Shown piece by piece: positions 34,302 through 44,289 of a stretch of DNA of 64,000 nucleotides. The stretch lies in contig OY970829.1 in assembly GCA_963853835.1 (NCBI GenBank), positions 4,322,446-4,386,445 of the forward strand, in the 5' to 3' direction. Position numbers and translations under genes: made by a program. How positions within the stretch are numbered: the stretch's first letter is position 1; every line of letters begins with the position of its first letter. Source of the stretch: Calendula officinalis (Eukaryota; Streptophyta; Magnoliopsida; Asterales; Asteraceae). Under the pieces are notes generated by a model that searched no databases, was not told where the DNA came from, and saw only the letters and a list, made by a program, of their open reading frames with translations.

Positions 34302-34990
34302 TGAAGGATTTATGTGCACAGATAAGTACACGTGTCACCGTGTCCAATGTTATAAGGCACTAAAGGGTCACACCACCACACACCCAATAATGGACAACCG
34401 AATAAAGTAAGTTGTGTGGAATAATTAACTAGTTAAGTTAATTATAAAGAAAGAATAAATAATAATAAGTTAATTATTATTTAAGAGGAAGATTAAATAT
34501 TAAGTTAAATATTTAACGGACAGTTAATTAATAGTTAATTAATTAACTAGTAATAGTCCAAGGGCTAAAAGAGACAAAAGGAAGTTTAATTATGAATTAA
34601 TCCTAATTAAACTAGAGGGACCCTAAACGTAACATGAAACCTTATAAATAAGGGACTTGTGTTAAGGGTTTAAGGCTAATCTTTTTGTCACCACAAAAGC
34701 CCTAATACTTCCTCCCCTCTTCGGCCGTTCGTACGAACCAAAACCCCAAGGGGTTTCGGCTTTGAGCAATCGACGACACACACACACACACGCATAAGTT
34801 CTTGTGTGATACTTTGTTGGTACAACGCGGTCTTGCAGCGTGTTCAGGTGGTGCAGTAGAGGTGGATCATTCTTTAGCAATCTAAAGGTAATGTTCTTCA
34901 TCTTATTCTTCTTGTGATCTCATTGACCAGTAGAGATCCGGTATGTGGGATTCAAGTTCCGCCATGTGAATCCTACTAGGTTTTCCTAAA
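34302..34990 (+). repeat. 3' LTR of element B (689 bp)
   Basis: Pairs with 16008-16699. Starts TGAAGGATTTATG; the last two bases are AA where the 5' copy has CA. Followed by the CTGAC duplication (34991-34995). Confidence 0.92.
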
Positions 34991-35768
34991 CTGACTTCTT
35001 ACAATGACTGCATATCAAGTTCTTCTTTGAATTAGAAGTAACATGCATAGCGATAGCATCAGTGTTGATAGCAGTAGGAATTGAAATAATTCGTTGTCTC
35101 TCTTCTTGAACAATCATAGAATAAGCCGCAGAAACTGTTGGCAATGGCTTCATCATGATTATTTGTCCACGAATCGTCTTATATGAGTCATTTAATCCCA
35201 TCAACAACTGCATTAATCGTTGATCTTCGAGAAATTTGTGAATAGCACTAGCAGTTCCACATGAGCAAGGTGGAATGCCTTGAACAATTCGAAGTTCGTC
35301 CCAAATTTGTGTTAATTTGGTAAAGTAAGAAGAGAAATCATCAGATCCTTGAGATAAGGAGAACAATTGTTGTTGTATGTTGTAGAGCAAAGCACCATCA
35401 GATTGCTCAAATCGTTGTGATAATTCCTTCCAAATTTCAGAAGCAGTAGGAAGAAACAGAACACTTTCAGCAATATTTTTGCTCAGAGAATTTAAGATCC
35501 AACTAATAACCATGGAATTCGCACGATGCCAAACATAATACGAAGAAGAATTAAGTGCTGGAGATAAAATCGAGCCATCAACAAAACCTAATTTTTTCTT
35601 AGCAGAAAGAGAAATGATCATTGAACGTTTCCATGAATTGAAACCAACGCCATCAAATTGCGTTGAAACTAAAACAGAACTTGGATTATCAGAAGATCCG
35701 ATGTAAAACAGACTTGAAATTGGAAGAACAACGGAATTAGGGGTCGAATTAGGGATAGCGTCAGACAT
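34986..35768 (-). pseudogene. gag of element A, zinc knuckle cut by element B
   Basis: About 260 codons from the ATG at 35768. An N-terminal region with VLVSTQFDGVGFNSWKRSM (about 33-51; DUF4219/retrotransposon gag type) and a UBN2-like helical region (about 75-225; VWHRANSMVISWILNS, IWKELSQRFEQSDGALLYNI), ending ICSHCKKS, which is the first half of a CCHC knuckle. The last codons come from the B LTR end. The second half is at 16007 downward. No stop before the break. Confidence 0.85.
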
Positions 35769-35802
35769 ACTGAATCAGAGATGAAAGAAGGATCGAATTC
35801 AA

Positions 35803-35812
35803 TCTGATACCA
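35803..35812 (-). promoter_or_regulatory. Primer-binding site of A
   Basis: On the minus strand TGGTATCAGA directly follows the 5' LTR, matching the tRNA-Met type of site. Confidence 0.8.
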
Positions 35813-35998
35813 TGTTATGATATGAAATCGACAGAGAATCGAGAGAGAGAAAATGAAGAAAGAGGAATATTGTATTCAATCAATCAACGAAATACAAGAG
35901 AGGAAGAAGATATATGCACATGTCCTAACTACCAATCTCTAACGGAAATGTAACAAACTCAAACTAATTATAATTAGTTATAACTATATAATGTAACA
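35813..35998 (-). repeat. 5' LTR of element A (186 bp)
   Basis: On the minus strand runs from TGTTACATT to CATAACA directly before the primer site. Short LTR. The bases next to it at 35999-36003 are TGAGG; the other copy of any duplication is outside the window. Confidence 0.75.
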
Positions 35999-36003
35999 TG
36001 AGG

Positions 36004-36533
36004 CGTTTGTTTTACTTTATTTGGCGTCCTTATTAGCTTATCAAATTTTTGAAAAACCGATAAACTTTTTTTTTTCTTTCCAATTTATAATTTTATCAAC
36101 TTGAGTTTCTTGATGTATGAGTACTGCATCCGTCGATCTGCAACATGTAAATATCAAGATAAACTCGTCACGTAAGTTAAAATAAATAAATAATTGAATG
36201 TATTTTTTCGAAGATGTACACGGAGAATCTTTTTAACTTTTTGTGTGACAACGATTGATGTACATAAGTAGGATGTTTTAAAACAAATTGAGATACTCAA
36301 TTACCTTAATGAAGACTTAAAATAGAGTTTAAGAAAGACCCGTTTAAAAATTCAAATGAAAATATTAAGTGTCATCATCCTTCTTACCATTAGATTTTTT
36401 TTTTTGAACGGCTCTTACCATGAGATAATTTGTATGCCACTCTGAAAACGGAATAACATGGCTTGAAACATTGAAACCCTAATTCTGTCGTACTTTACAT
36501 CTCTATGTTTACGATATTACATTAAATGGTACA
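36004..36533. other. AT-rich DNA without recognised features
   Basis: No coding frame, repeat or RNA gene seen. Confidence 0.6.
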
Positions 36534-36542
36534 TTTTAAAGT

Positions 36543-36722
36543 GAGTTTTTCTAATGTATGCCCCTAGGGCATACATTAGGTGCAATTAATGAAACATCAA
36601 ATTTTCTATTTTAATTGAAAATCGTATTTATTGCATTATATAAAATGGTAAGAATTAAGGATCATTAGTGTTATTTAAAATGTATTAGGAAATTTGATTC
36701 TTCATTAACCGCAGAAAAACTC
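36543..36722. mobile_element. Mutator-type MITE (180 bp) with 9-bp target duplication
   Basis: Ends GAGTTTTTCT and AGAAAAACTC, with further inverted similarity inside (TTAATGAA, ATCAAATTT). Flanked by TTTTAAAGT at 36534-36542 and 36723-36731. A nine-base duplication points to the Mutator group. Near the left end lies a near-palindrome, AATGTATGCCC-C-TAGGGCATACATT. A related end, in the other orientation, is near 61908-61945. Confidence 0.78.
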
Positions 36723-36921
36723 TTTTAAAGTTAAACTGCAAATTTAATGAAATTAATTTGATTTTCATACGATAAGTGTTCTTATCACATTTTGTTAACG
36801 TTTACTATCAAGGCCCACTAGTAATAATGGCCTAATATTTACATAAGCAATGACGTACAATTATTTTGTCATTCTCCATAGAGACGCCACTCTCGCTAGT
36901 CGCTAGTCATTGTGATTCAAA

Positions 36922-37994
36922 GGTGATGTTTGTTTTTTTAGAAGAAAAAGATATGCTGTCTGCGGACCACATCTGCCAACTGATGTAGCTTCTAAGGCGG
37001 ACCAAAGGTCTGTAGTCTGCAAGAAAACAGATGTTTGTTTTTTTAACATCTGCAGATCAATTTTTTAACAAATAAAATTTAACAAATTTCTGCGAAAAAT
37101 CATACAAATGTCTGAATAATAGATTAATAACATACAAACACCAATAACAATTGTCTGCATCAGTTCATACAAATTTCACACAAATTTCTTACACTAACAT
37201 ACAAATTTATGCTAATTTCTTGCCAGAAGCTATTTTTGCATAATAAATCCAAGTTAATACAATTTTCTGCATAACAGGTTAATAATACACAAACACCTAC
37301 ATGAGATCTGCGTTATTTTGCCAGAGAATATGAAGGACATAGGAGGGCAGCTGTGTGGCTTCGACATCACAGTCGATCTCTCTCCTCTTCGCCGGAGAAG
37401 ACGAAGGACGGAGGAGGAGGGGGCGGCGGTGTGGGCTTCATCATCACAGATCTCTCGATCTCCTTTGCGTCGGAGAAGATGGAGTACGGTTGAGGAGGAG
37501 GACGGCGGCGGCGGCATGGCTTCGTCATCACAGATCTCTCGATCTCCTCCTCGTCGGAGAAGATGAAGTACGGAGGAGGGCGGCGGCGTTGGCTTCATCA
37601 TCACAGATCTCTCGATCTCCTTCTTGTCGGGGAAGATGAAGTGCGGTGGAGGAGGAGGATGGCTGCGTCATGGCTTCGCCGGAGAAGATGGAGTACGGAG
37701 GAGGTGGAGGAGGGGGGCGATGGCTGTTCGGTGGAGGAGGTCGATAGAGAGGGGGGAATGAGTTTGATGGATGATTTGGGGGTAAAGGGTTTTTCGAGCA
37801 GACCATTTTTAATTGGAGGTGAGAAGATGCAAAAAGCTATTATCCAAGTCTGTGTGGAACAGACTCTAGGCAGACATTTTTACGTCTGCAAGCTTCGGAA
37901 AAACAAACATCTGCGTGACCATTTTTCTGCGCGCGGTCTGCGCCACGAAGACAAAAGACCTCCCGCAGACCTTTTACAAAAAACAAACAGCACC
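36922..37994. mobile_element. TIR element (1.07 kb) carrying a GC-rich minisatellite
   Basis: Left end GGTGATGTTTGTTTTTTT with CTGTCTGCGGAC soon after; right end, inverted, GGTGCTGTTTGTTTTTTG with GGTCTGCGGGAGG. Possible 3-bp duplication AAA (36919-36921, 37995-37997), uninformative because A is common. The ends recall PIF/Harbinger or hAT MITEs; I cannot decide. No transposase. The Arg- and Pro-rich frames inside are repeats, not genes. Confidence 0.65.
37400..37735 (+). repeat. Minisatellite, unit about 80 bp, four to five copies
   Basis: Recurring TTCATCATCACAGATCTCTC, then GATCTCC, TCGGAGAAGATG, AGTACGG and a GGAGGAGG/GGCGGCGG block. Far richer in GC than its surroundings. Confidence 0.8.
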
Positions 37995-38311
37995 AAAGTC
38001 TTTCTGTTGTCAATCATAGTTGACCAAACTTGACCACATATGCGAACAAATATCTATTCGGATCACATGGATGCACGTGCACTCAAGGTTCTAAATAATG
38101 CGCTAAGGTGCGACACGTAACTCTTCCATTGAAGTAGCTCATGAGTACATGATAGTGGTGTGGCGATGGTGTTAGGCCTGCTGTAAGATAAAGCGCAATA
38201 AGTTGGTATAAAACACACCTTATCACGGGTGTTTTTAAAATTGTTATGAAACTTGGATTTGTTTTAAAAAAAATGATTTCTTTTTTAAACTTATAACATA
38301 TAATTATAATA

Positions 38312-38665
38312 CTTCCTCCGTATCAAAATAAGTAAATCACTTTAAAATTTACGTTTTTGAGGCAAAATAAGGTAATACTTCTAAGAGATTATTGAAATTA
38401 AATGGGAAATTAGAATGGATGGGCTCCACACCTTTTACTATTTTGTTGCTTTTTCTAAATGATGAAAAAGTCAAGAAGATGACAAAAATGGATGGGGCCA
38501 CACACCTTTAATGATATTTAAAGAGGGGCAACTGATGAGTAAGAGTAAATGAGTAATTATAAATATAAAACTTACCAAATAAGGTAAATTATTAAAGTGA
38601 TTGACTTATTATGATACACCCCGGAAAGAAAAAAAAGTGACTCACTTATTTTGATACGGAGGAAG
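38312..38665. mobile_element. Stowaway-like MITE (354 bp)
   Basis: Inverted ends CTTCCTCCGTATCAAAATAA and its complement, flanked by TA (38310-38311, 38666-38667). Tc1/mariner type, non-autonomous. Confidence 0.88.
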
Positions 38666-38769
38666 TATTATAAATTTAGATGTAATATTTTTTGTAAACT
38701 TATATACCAATTATCATATAAATCAATAATCTATAATTTTTATAAATTTGATATACATTATAAATTATA

Positions 38770-39080
38770 TTTCCTCCGCTTCAAAATAAGTGATACACTT
38801 TTCTTTTTGAGGTGATTCAAAATAAGTGATACACTTTGAAAAATTACCTTATTTGACAAAAAATAATGGGACCTACACTCACTAACTACCTACTTTAACA
38901 AAGTGAAATGACCCTTTTACCCTTAGTTTTTACTTTTAAAAATCATTAATCTCACTTTATTCAAAAAGTGTGGCTCATTTCTCACTAACCATCCAATAAA
39001 TCAAATTTAATCAGTATTATAATCTTTTGCCTAAAAAACGTGAAACACAAAGTGTATCACTTATTTTAAATCAGAGGAAG
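38770..39080. mobile_element. Stowaway-like MITE (311 bp), same family as 63263-63574
   Basis: Ends TTTCCTCCGCTTCAAAATAA and, inverted, CTTCCTCTGATTTAAAATAA; TA on both sides. Internal sequence such as GTGATACACTTTGAAAA is shared with 63263-63574. Confidence 0.86.
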
Positions 39081-39180
39081 TATAAAAAATTATCATCTTA
39101 AATCACATCTTAAAAACTTCATGATTATCATGACTTTTAAGAATGAAGAGTTAATATTGTCGCGCCTTATTAGAACTTTA

Positions 39181-39674
39181 GATGCACCATTAATTGATCT
39201 AAAATATATCATAGAGAAATGACTGTACCCCTTTTCTCTAACTTTCTCATTTTATTAACTTTTCCTTTGAATTTTGGACTTTTGGAAGATTTAATTAGAT
39301 GTAAACAACTCAACCCGAATAGTAAACGGGTACCGAAAAGGGAAGAAAACGGATTGTTCGCGTGTGATCACCAAAATAGCGTTTTTTATGCTATATGCAT
39401 TTTTTGAATGTATGCATATGAGATTTGAAAACATGAATACTCCTAAAATGTGATACGTGTCAATCATTTGTACCTTCCATTTCGTGATTAAAAGTAGAAT
39501 CCGAGATTACAAATCCCAGAAAGTGACTGATTGGACATATGATGAATAAACTATTGACACTTGATACATTGTGGTAGAGTATCCGAGTTTTCAAATCACA
39601 AATACTATACTTTTGAATGTCTGAAAAGACCACTATACAAGGGCTAATATTTTTAATGAAAATTTTTCTACTGA

Positions 39675-39678
<4 letters not shown>
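39181..39678. other. AT-rich DNA without recognised features
   Basis: No gene or repeat structure recognised. A 62-codon frame at 39219 has no support. Confidence 0.55.

Positions 39679-39755
<77 letters not shown>
39679..39755 (+). repeat. TA microsatellite
   Basis: About 38 TA units. The Tyr-Ile repeat frames across it are artefacts. Confidence 0.97.
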
Positions 39756-39757
<2 letters not shown>

Positions 39758-39931
39758 TTTTTTAGTGGCTTGCACATGTATACATGTACACATACTGAAA
39801 TTTAAATTTTTAAATGGTGCACATGAATAGCATATGTTTGATTTTCTTTTGAAGCTTGAGGGTGTTCTATGTGAACACATAATATACGATCAGTTCGTAT
39901 TTTTTGGAAAATAGTCAAAATATTATTTGGA

Positions 39932-41545
39932 TTTTTTTTGGAAACGGCAAATATATTAGAAAAAAAAAGGAAAACCGAACTTAGCCAGTAACTAAGACGG
40001 AGAGTACAAAATTACAAACAAGACGAAAAAGGAAAAATTCTCAAATCAATCGGATTACAACATAATTTGCTCCTATATTTCACCCACAAAAATGAAGTTG
40101 AGATGATATCATCCCCGATGGCCGTGTATGATTTTTGGATGTTGTTGAACACCATCTCATTTCTCGCCTTCCACACACACCAAATCAAACTTTGAATTAT
40201 TGTTGTCAATACCTTTTTTTGTTTAGGACAAGTTCCCCATCCTTCACCAAATTCTATAAGTTCCGACACCGAATTAAAAGTACGAAATGAGATTCCACAC
40301 CAATGGAAGATCCATGATAATACTTCCAACGTCTTTGGGCATCGGAGAAAGACGTGATCAGTGTCTTCATCGGACATATTGCATGACTTGCACGTGATCG
40401 AATCGATGTTAACACCTCTAGCTTCTAGGCAAGTAGCTACCGGAATTCGGCCCAAACCAACTCTCCAAACAAAGCATTTTACTTTAAGCGGTACAATATT
40501 TAACCAAGGCATGTTAATATACCCATTGGTGGTCAATTTTTTGTCTAACCACCTACGCATATGATGTACCTCAAATGACCCATCAAAGGAGAGCTTGCAT
40601 GTCAATTTATCAGGGGCATTTGATAATCTTATGTTGCTAATAAGGTGCATAAGTGAAACAAATTCATCAATTATAACCTGATTGTTCAAATTTTGTTTCC
40701 AATCCCATCTAAAACCATCGGTCGTGATCCGATCACTCACAAAACAAGCTTTCATTTTCTCTATAAAATATAGGTTAGGGAATCTCGATTGTAATGTGCT
40801 ATCACCTAACCATTTGTCCTTCCAAAACATGAAAAGCTTACCAGAACCGATGTGAAGGGAAAAAGCATCCAAAAAATCATAATTTATTTTTGATAACTCG
40901 GAGGCCACCCTTGATATATTTCGCCACACACCAACCTGTGTATTCCATGATATAATGTGTATAGGTTTGTTCTTTAGCTTGTGTATCTCCATAATAACAC
41001 TCTTCCAAATGCAATGATTACCATCTCTAAGTCTCCACCATCATTTAGATAAGAGTGCATGATTTTGTGCTTTTAGTGAACCAATACCTATACCACCGTC
41101 TACTTTTGGAGCCAAAACCGTGTTCCAAGCGACCCAATTAATTTTATTTTCACCCCATAAAAATCTTCTACGAATTTGTTCTAATTTTTCAATGACACAA
41201 ACGGGGGCTTTAAATATTGAGAAGTAGTACAAAGGGAGACTACTTAAAACCGCCTTCACTAACGTAAGTCTACCGCCGAAAGAGAGATTTTTAGCTTTCC
41301 AATCGGATAGTTTAGAATTAAATCGATTAATAACTGGGACCCAATGTTTTTTTAAATTCATATTGACACCCACCGGAACACCTAAATAATTAAACGGGAA
41401 TGAACCGGGCACACAGTGTAAAAAATTAGCCCAATTATTTAATTGTGATGAATTGATAACACCGAATAAATTTGATTTATGGAAGTTAACTTGCAAACCG
41501 GATGAGGCTTAAAAGCTTTTTAAAATTCTAAACTATCCAAATTTT
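39932..41545 (-). mobile_element. 5'-truncated L1-type LINE with perfect 15-bp target duplication
   Basis: Minus-strand insert of 1614 bp flanked by AAAATATTATTTGGA at 39917-39931 and 41546-41560. Its 3' end has a short A run (T8 on the plus strand, 39932-39939). It contains only the last part of the LINE ORF2: RT C-terminus and zf-RVT domain. Truncation at the 5' end with a target duplication of this size is classic target-primed insertion. Confidence 0.92.
40012..41510 (-). pseudogene. LINE ORF2 C-terminus: RT end and zf-RVT zinc-binding domain
   Basis: From 41510 downward: SGLQVNFHKSNLFGV (RT palm end), FNYLGVPVGVNMNLKKHW, LSFGGRLTLVKAVLSSLPLY, RRFLWG, ending HALLSK and an in-frame TGA at 41041-41043, where Trp is normal. 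The same frame resumes (326 codons from 40992): GSGKLFMFWKDKWLG, then zf-RVT with VPLKVKCFVWRVGLGRIPVA, CKSCNMSDEDTDHVFLRCP and a Trp-rich tail (SLIWCVWKARNEMVF). A single TGG-to-TGA change would explain the break. Endonuclease and RT core are absent. Confidence 0.9.
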
Positions 41546-41560
41546 AAAATATTATTTGGA

Positions 41561-42035
41561 TAAGTTGAGTATATGTGAAATAAACCATGTTGCTGTTTAT
41601 TGTGTGTTGTGTGAATAGTATGATCGAATTAAATGACAACATTTGACCATTTTTCTCTTTTCTTATGCATCATCTATCCTAAAAAATTGACTAGTAGATA
41701 CATGTATAAAATATAAGTTCTAAATAACAAATAAATGACACGGTATAAATTATTTTTCTCAGTAAATATATTAAATATTATAGCCATCTCAGTTTAATAA
41801 TACAAAGTACAAGTAGTTCAAATGCTTATAAATAACTAAAATCAGGATGAAAAAAATACAATATGATTAACATAAAATAAATAAAGATCTCTAAATTACC
41901 AAATAACTTTGAGATCTAAAATTTTTACATAAACGACAAATATTGAACTTTAAAGTATATCTTTTTTATAGAACATATTAAAAACGATTAATTTGATTAA
42001 CTATGAGTAAAAAAAATTAGAAAACGGAAAACAAA
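41561..42035. other. AT-rich DNA without recognised features
   Basis: No gene, repeat or RNA recognised. Confidence 0.55.
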
Positions 42036-42037
42036 TA

Positions 42038-42302
42038 CTCCCTGCGTCCCAAAAAAAAATTTCTCATTTGGGTTTTGCACAAATTTTTTGGTGATAGTTA
42101 GTGGTGGGGTCATTGATAATACTTTTGATTAAAATATAAGGTTGGATTGGAGAGAAAAATATAGTTAGTGGATATTAGTGGTGGGGTCTTTAGTAATAAT
42201 ATTTTTTTATTGTGTGGATCCCATTAAATATGGGAAATGAGAAGTTTTTTGTGGGATGAAAATTTATAGTGAAATGAGAAGCTTTTTGTGGGACGGAGAG
42301 AG
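42038..42302. mobile_element. Stowaway-like MITE (265 bp)
   Basis: Ends CTCCCTGCGTCCCAAAAA and, inverted, CTCTCTCCGTCCCACAAAAA, flanked by TA (42036-42037, 42303-42304). The core holds direct repeats of TTAGTGGTGGGGTC. Confidence 0.9.
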
Positions 42303-42304
42303 TA

Positions 42305-42897
42305 TTATTTAATAGGGACAATAGTATCCCAAAAATTTTCAGTTAAGGCATGATTTTTAGATTAAATCAAAAGACAAACAAAATCAAAATAAGTTTCCAC
42401 GTTAAGTAATTTTCCTAGTATTAAGTCCATTAACCTGAAATTAAATGGCATCTTAGTTACATTTACAATAAAGGTTTCGTTATTAAAAGCATTTTCTTCT
42501 TCAAATAATGAAACTACTGATCAAAAAATAAAGTTTTATTGATGTGTGAAACTTGATGTAAAGTTTGTGCTGACTGTTCTCAGAAAACATGTCCGATAGC
42601 ACATGATCTTGAGCTATAGATATAGAACAAAACATGTTTTATCGCACATGATCTTAACTATATGTGTATGTATACATATATAGGTTATGATTATTGTAAA
42701 AAATGAGTTTAATGTAAAAAGGATAGAATGGATTCTGATATTCATACATAAATTGATGTACCGGTTTATAAAGTAACGAACTATCTTTCTTTTGGCCCAT
42801 TAAAAGATTTAAAATGGACCATAAGACCCGTTCAATATACACTTTTTTATCTTAATAACTCCTTTGTGCATAACAAAACGTTGGTAAAGGGTTTTTA
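42305..42897. other. AT-rich DNA without recognised features
   Basis: No gene seen. A partly repeated ACATG...CACATGATCTT lies at 42587-42655. Confidence 0.5.
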
Positions 42898-44108
42898 GAT
42901 TAGACACAACAATAGCTAGTAAACCCAATTTATCATAAAAATTTACAGATATAAAAGAACGGTTAGCTCCAGAATCAAATAATACGCGAGCAGGTTTATT
43001 ATTTATCAGGAACATACCGGTAATAACGTCATCGGTGGTAGTTGCATCTTCCACCGTCATCTGAAACGCCCGTCCCTCAGGTGGAGGGGGATTCTTCCTT
43101 TTTTGGCACGTGGATGACATAGACCCACCTACCGACCCCGATACCGACCCCGAACCCGTTCTTCTACCAGATGGACAATCTCCCGCCCTATGACCTTTTT
43201 TCTGACAGTTCCAACAAACATTTCTCGGGAGCCTACAATCTTTCGTTTCATGCTCGTGTTGACCACACCTAAAACACCTCATTGTCTGAATAGTACAAGC
43301 CCCATAATCAGAAGACTTGCACTTGTTACACCACTGAGACTTTTGACTCGAACCGGTACTAGTTTGACTTCGAACGTTAGAACTCTGGGAACTTTGTTTC
43401 TGATTCCCTTGCCGTCTTTTGTTTTGTTGGGAACTGGATTGATCAAATCTGGATCTTTGAGTAGTTACTTTATCCCTGTTCATTCTTTCTTGAGCTTTAC
43501 TATCGACTTCAGCTGATTTGGCTATAGTAAATGCCTGAGTTAATGTACTTGCAGTTCTAACCGTTCCCCTATATGCCGGTAATAAAGCTTCAACAAAATG
43601 TTGTACTTGTGCTCGCTCATCAAGTACCCAATCTTTCACAAATCTTAACTTATCATTGAATTGTTTAATTAAATCTTCCACCGACATACGTTCATTCATC
43701 TGTAAACTCATAAATTCCTTTCTAATTTTATTCATTTCCAAAGTACTACAGTAATGATCACAAACTCTTTGACGAATTTAAGGTAACTGTCGGGTTTGTA
43801 CTACCCGGGTATTCGGATGGTTTACAATTAAGGAATTGTTTATAGGTACATGATGGTTTTTGTAAAGATTGAAAAGGTTGTTGTACAGTGCCTTGTGGTG
43901 GATAAGGATAATAGTATTGGGGTGGTGGATTTGGTCGATTTTGTAATTCATCAATCGTTCTTTGCATCCCTTCCATACGGCTTTCCATTCTTGCAATATA
44001 TTCTTCTCTTTCAGTATTACTATCCCCAGAAATACCCGCATTACTTGTCTCTTTGGTCGGTTGGGTCACTGGAATATCACCACGGTTAGTCATATCTGTA
44101 TCATACAC
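42898..44108 (-). pseudogene. F1 gag and protease start
   Basis: ATG at 44108 opens an N-terminal part with a short helix (EEYIARMESRMEGMQRTIDELQ) and Pro/Tyr-rich segment. A frame change near 43745-43760 leads to the retrotransposon gag domain (MSVEDLIKQFNDKLRFVKDW, HFVEALLPAYRGTV), a Ser/Gln-rich basic linker, zinc knuckles CFRCGQHEHETKDC and CWNCQKKGHRAGDC, then protease FDSGANRSFISVNFYDKLGL. The protease frame then runs into unrelated DNA below 42898. A 12-bp in-frame duplication (near 43136-43150) separates it from F2. Confidence 0.82.
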
Positions 44109-44274
44109 AACATCTCACAAACATTTAGTTTTAATTATCCGTTTGTAAATTCTATACTAACCTCTACCAACTAATTCACTTATCAACTAACCCTTCCCCA
44201 AGAAGGAATGTTTGTCAAAACTCAAGCCAAGATTTAGGAATGCTACACTCACGGTGCAATCATTGCTAAATCTT

Positions 44275-44286
44275 GCTCTGATACCA
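44275..44286 (-). promoter_or_regulatory. Primer-binding site of F1
   Basis: Minus strand TGGTATCAGAGC, three bases after the LTR end. Confidence 0.88.
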
Positions 44287-44289
44287 AAC

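Larger units (their letters stand above)
16008..34990 (+). mobile_element. Element B: copia retrotransposon interrupted by SIRE copy D
   Basis: LTRs at 16008-16699 and 34302-34990, target duplication CTGAC at 16003-16007 and 34991-34995, primer site at 16701. Gag, protease and part of integrase lie at 20079-21712; RT and RNase H at 32172-33428; D fills the gap. The B sequence between integrase Asp 2 and the start of RT, roughly 1 kb, is missing, so a deletion removed the left end of D together with B sequence. The LTRs differ at roughly a dozen sites, nearly all transitions (about 2 percent). The 3' LTR ends AA instead of CA. Confidence 0.9.
2586..35998 (-). mobile_element. Element A: minus-strand copia retrotransposon split by nested insertions
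   Basis: Three separated blocks read as one copia element on the minus strand: 35998-34991 (5' LTR, primer site, gag), 16007-15746 (second half of the zinc knuckle and spacer), and 4312-2586 (protease, pre-integrase, integrase). The joins coincide with insertion sites that carry target duplications: CTGAC at 16003-16007 and 34991-34995 for B, and GTTTA at 4308-4312 and 15746-15750 for C. B split the CCHC knuckle: the CSHC half lies at 34990-35010 and the H/C half just before 16007. RT, RNase H and 3' LTR are absent from the window, probably left of element E. Confidence 0.85.
38084..39180. mobile_element. Degenerate hAT-type MITE, second family copy, with two nested Stowaways
   Basis: Starts CAAGGTTCTAAATAATGCGC and ends TAGAACTTTA, matching the ends of 18324-18747 with changes. 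The core TTATAAATTTAGATGTAATA (from about 38668) and ATAAATCAATA (near 38720) are shared with the first copy. Two Stowaway MITEs sit inside. Flanks CGTGCACT and GATGCACC may be a worn 8-bp duplication (5 of 8 match). Confidence 0.65.

Noticed and set aside
37254..38033. Several overlapping Arg- and Pro-rich reading frames on both strands
   Set aside because: They are frames through the GC-rich minisatellite inside a TIR element; no start context, no conservation, no domain.
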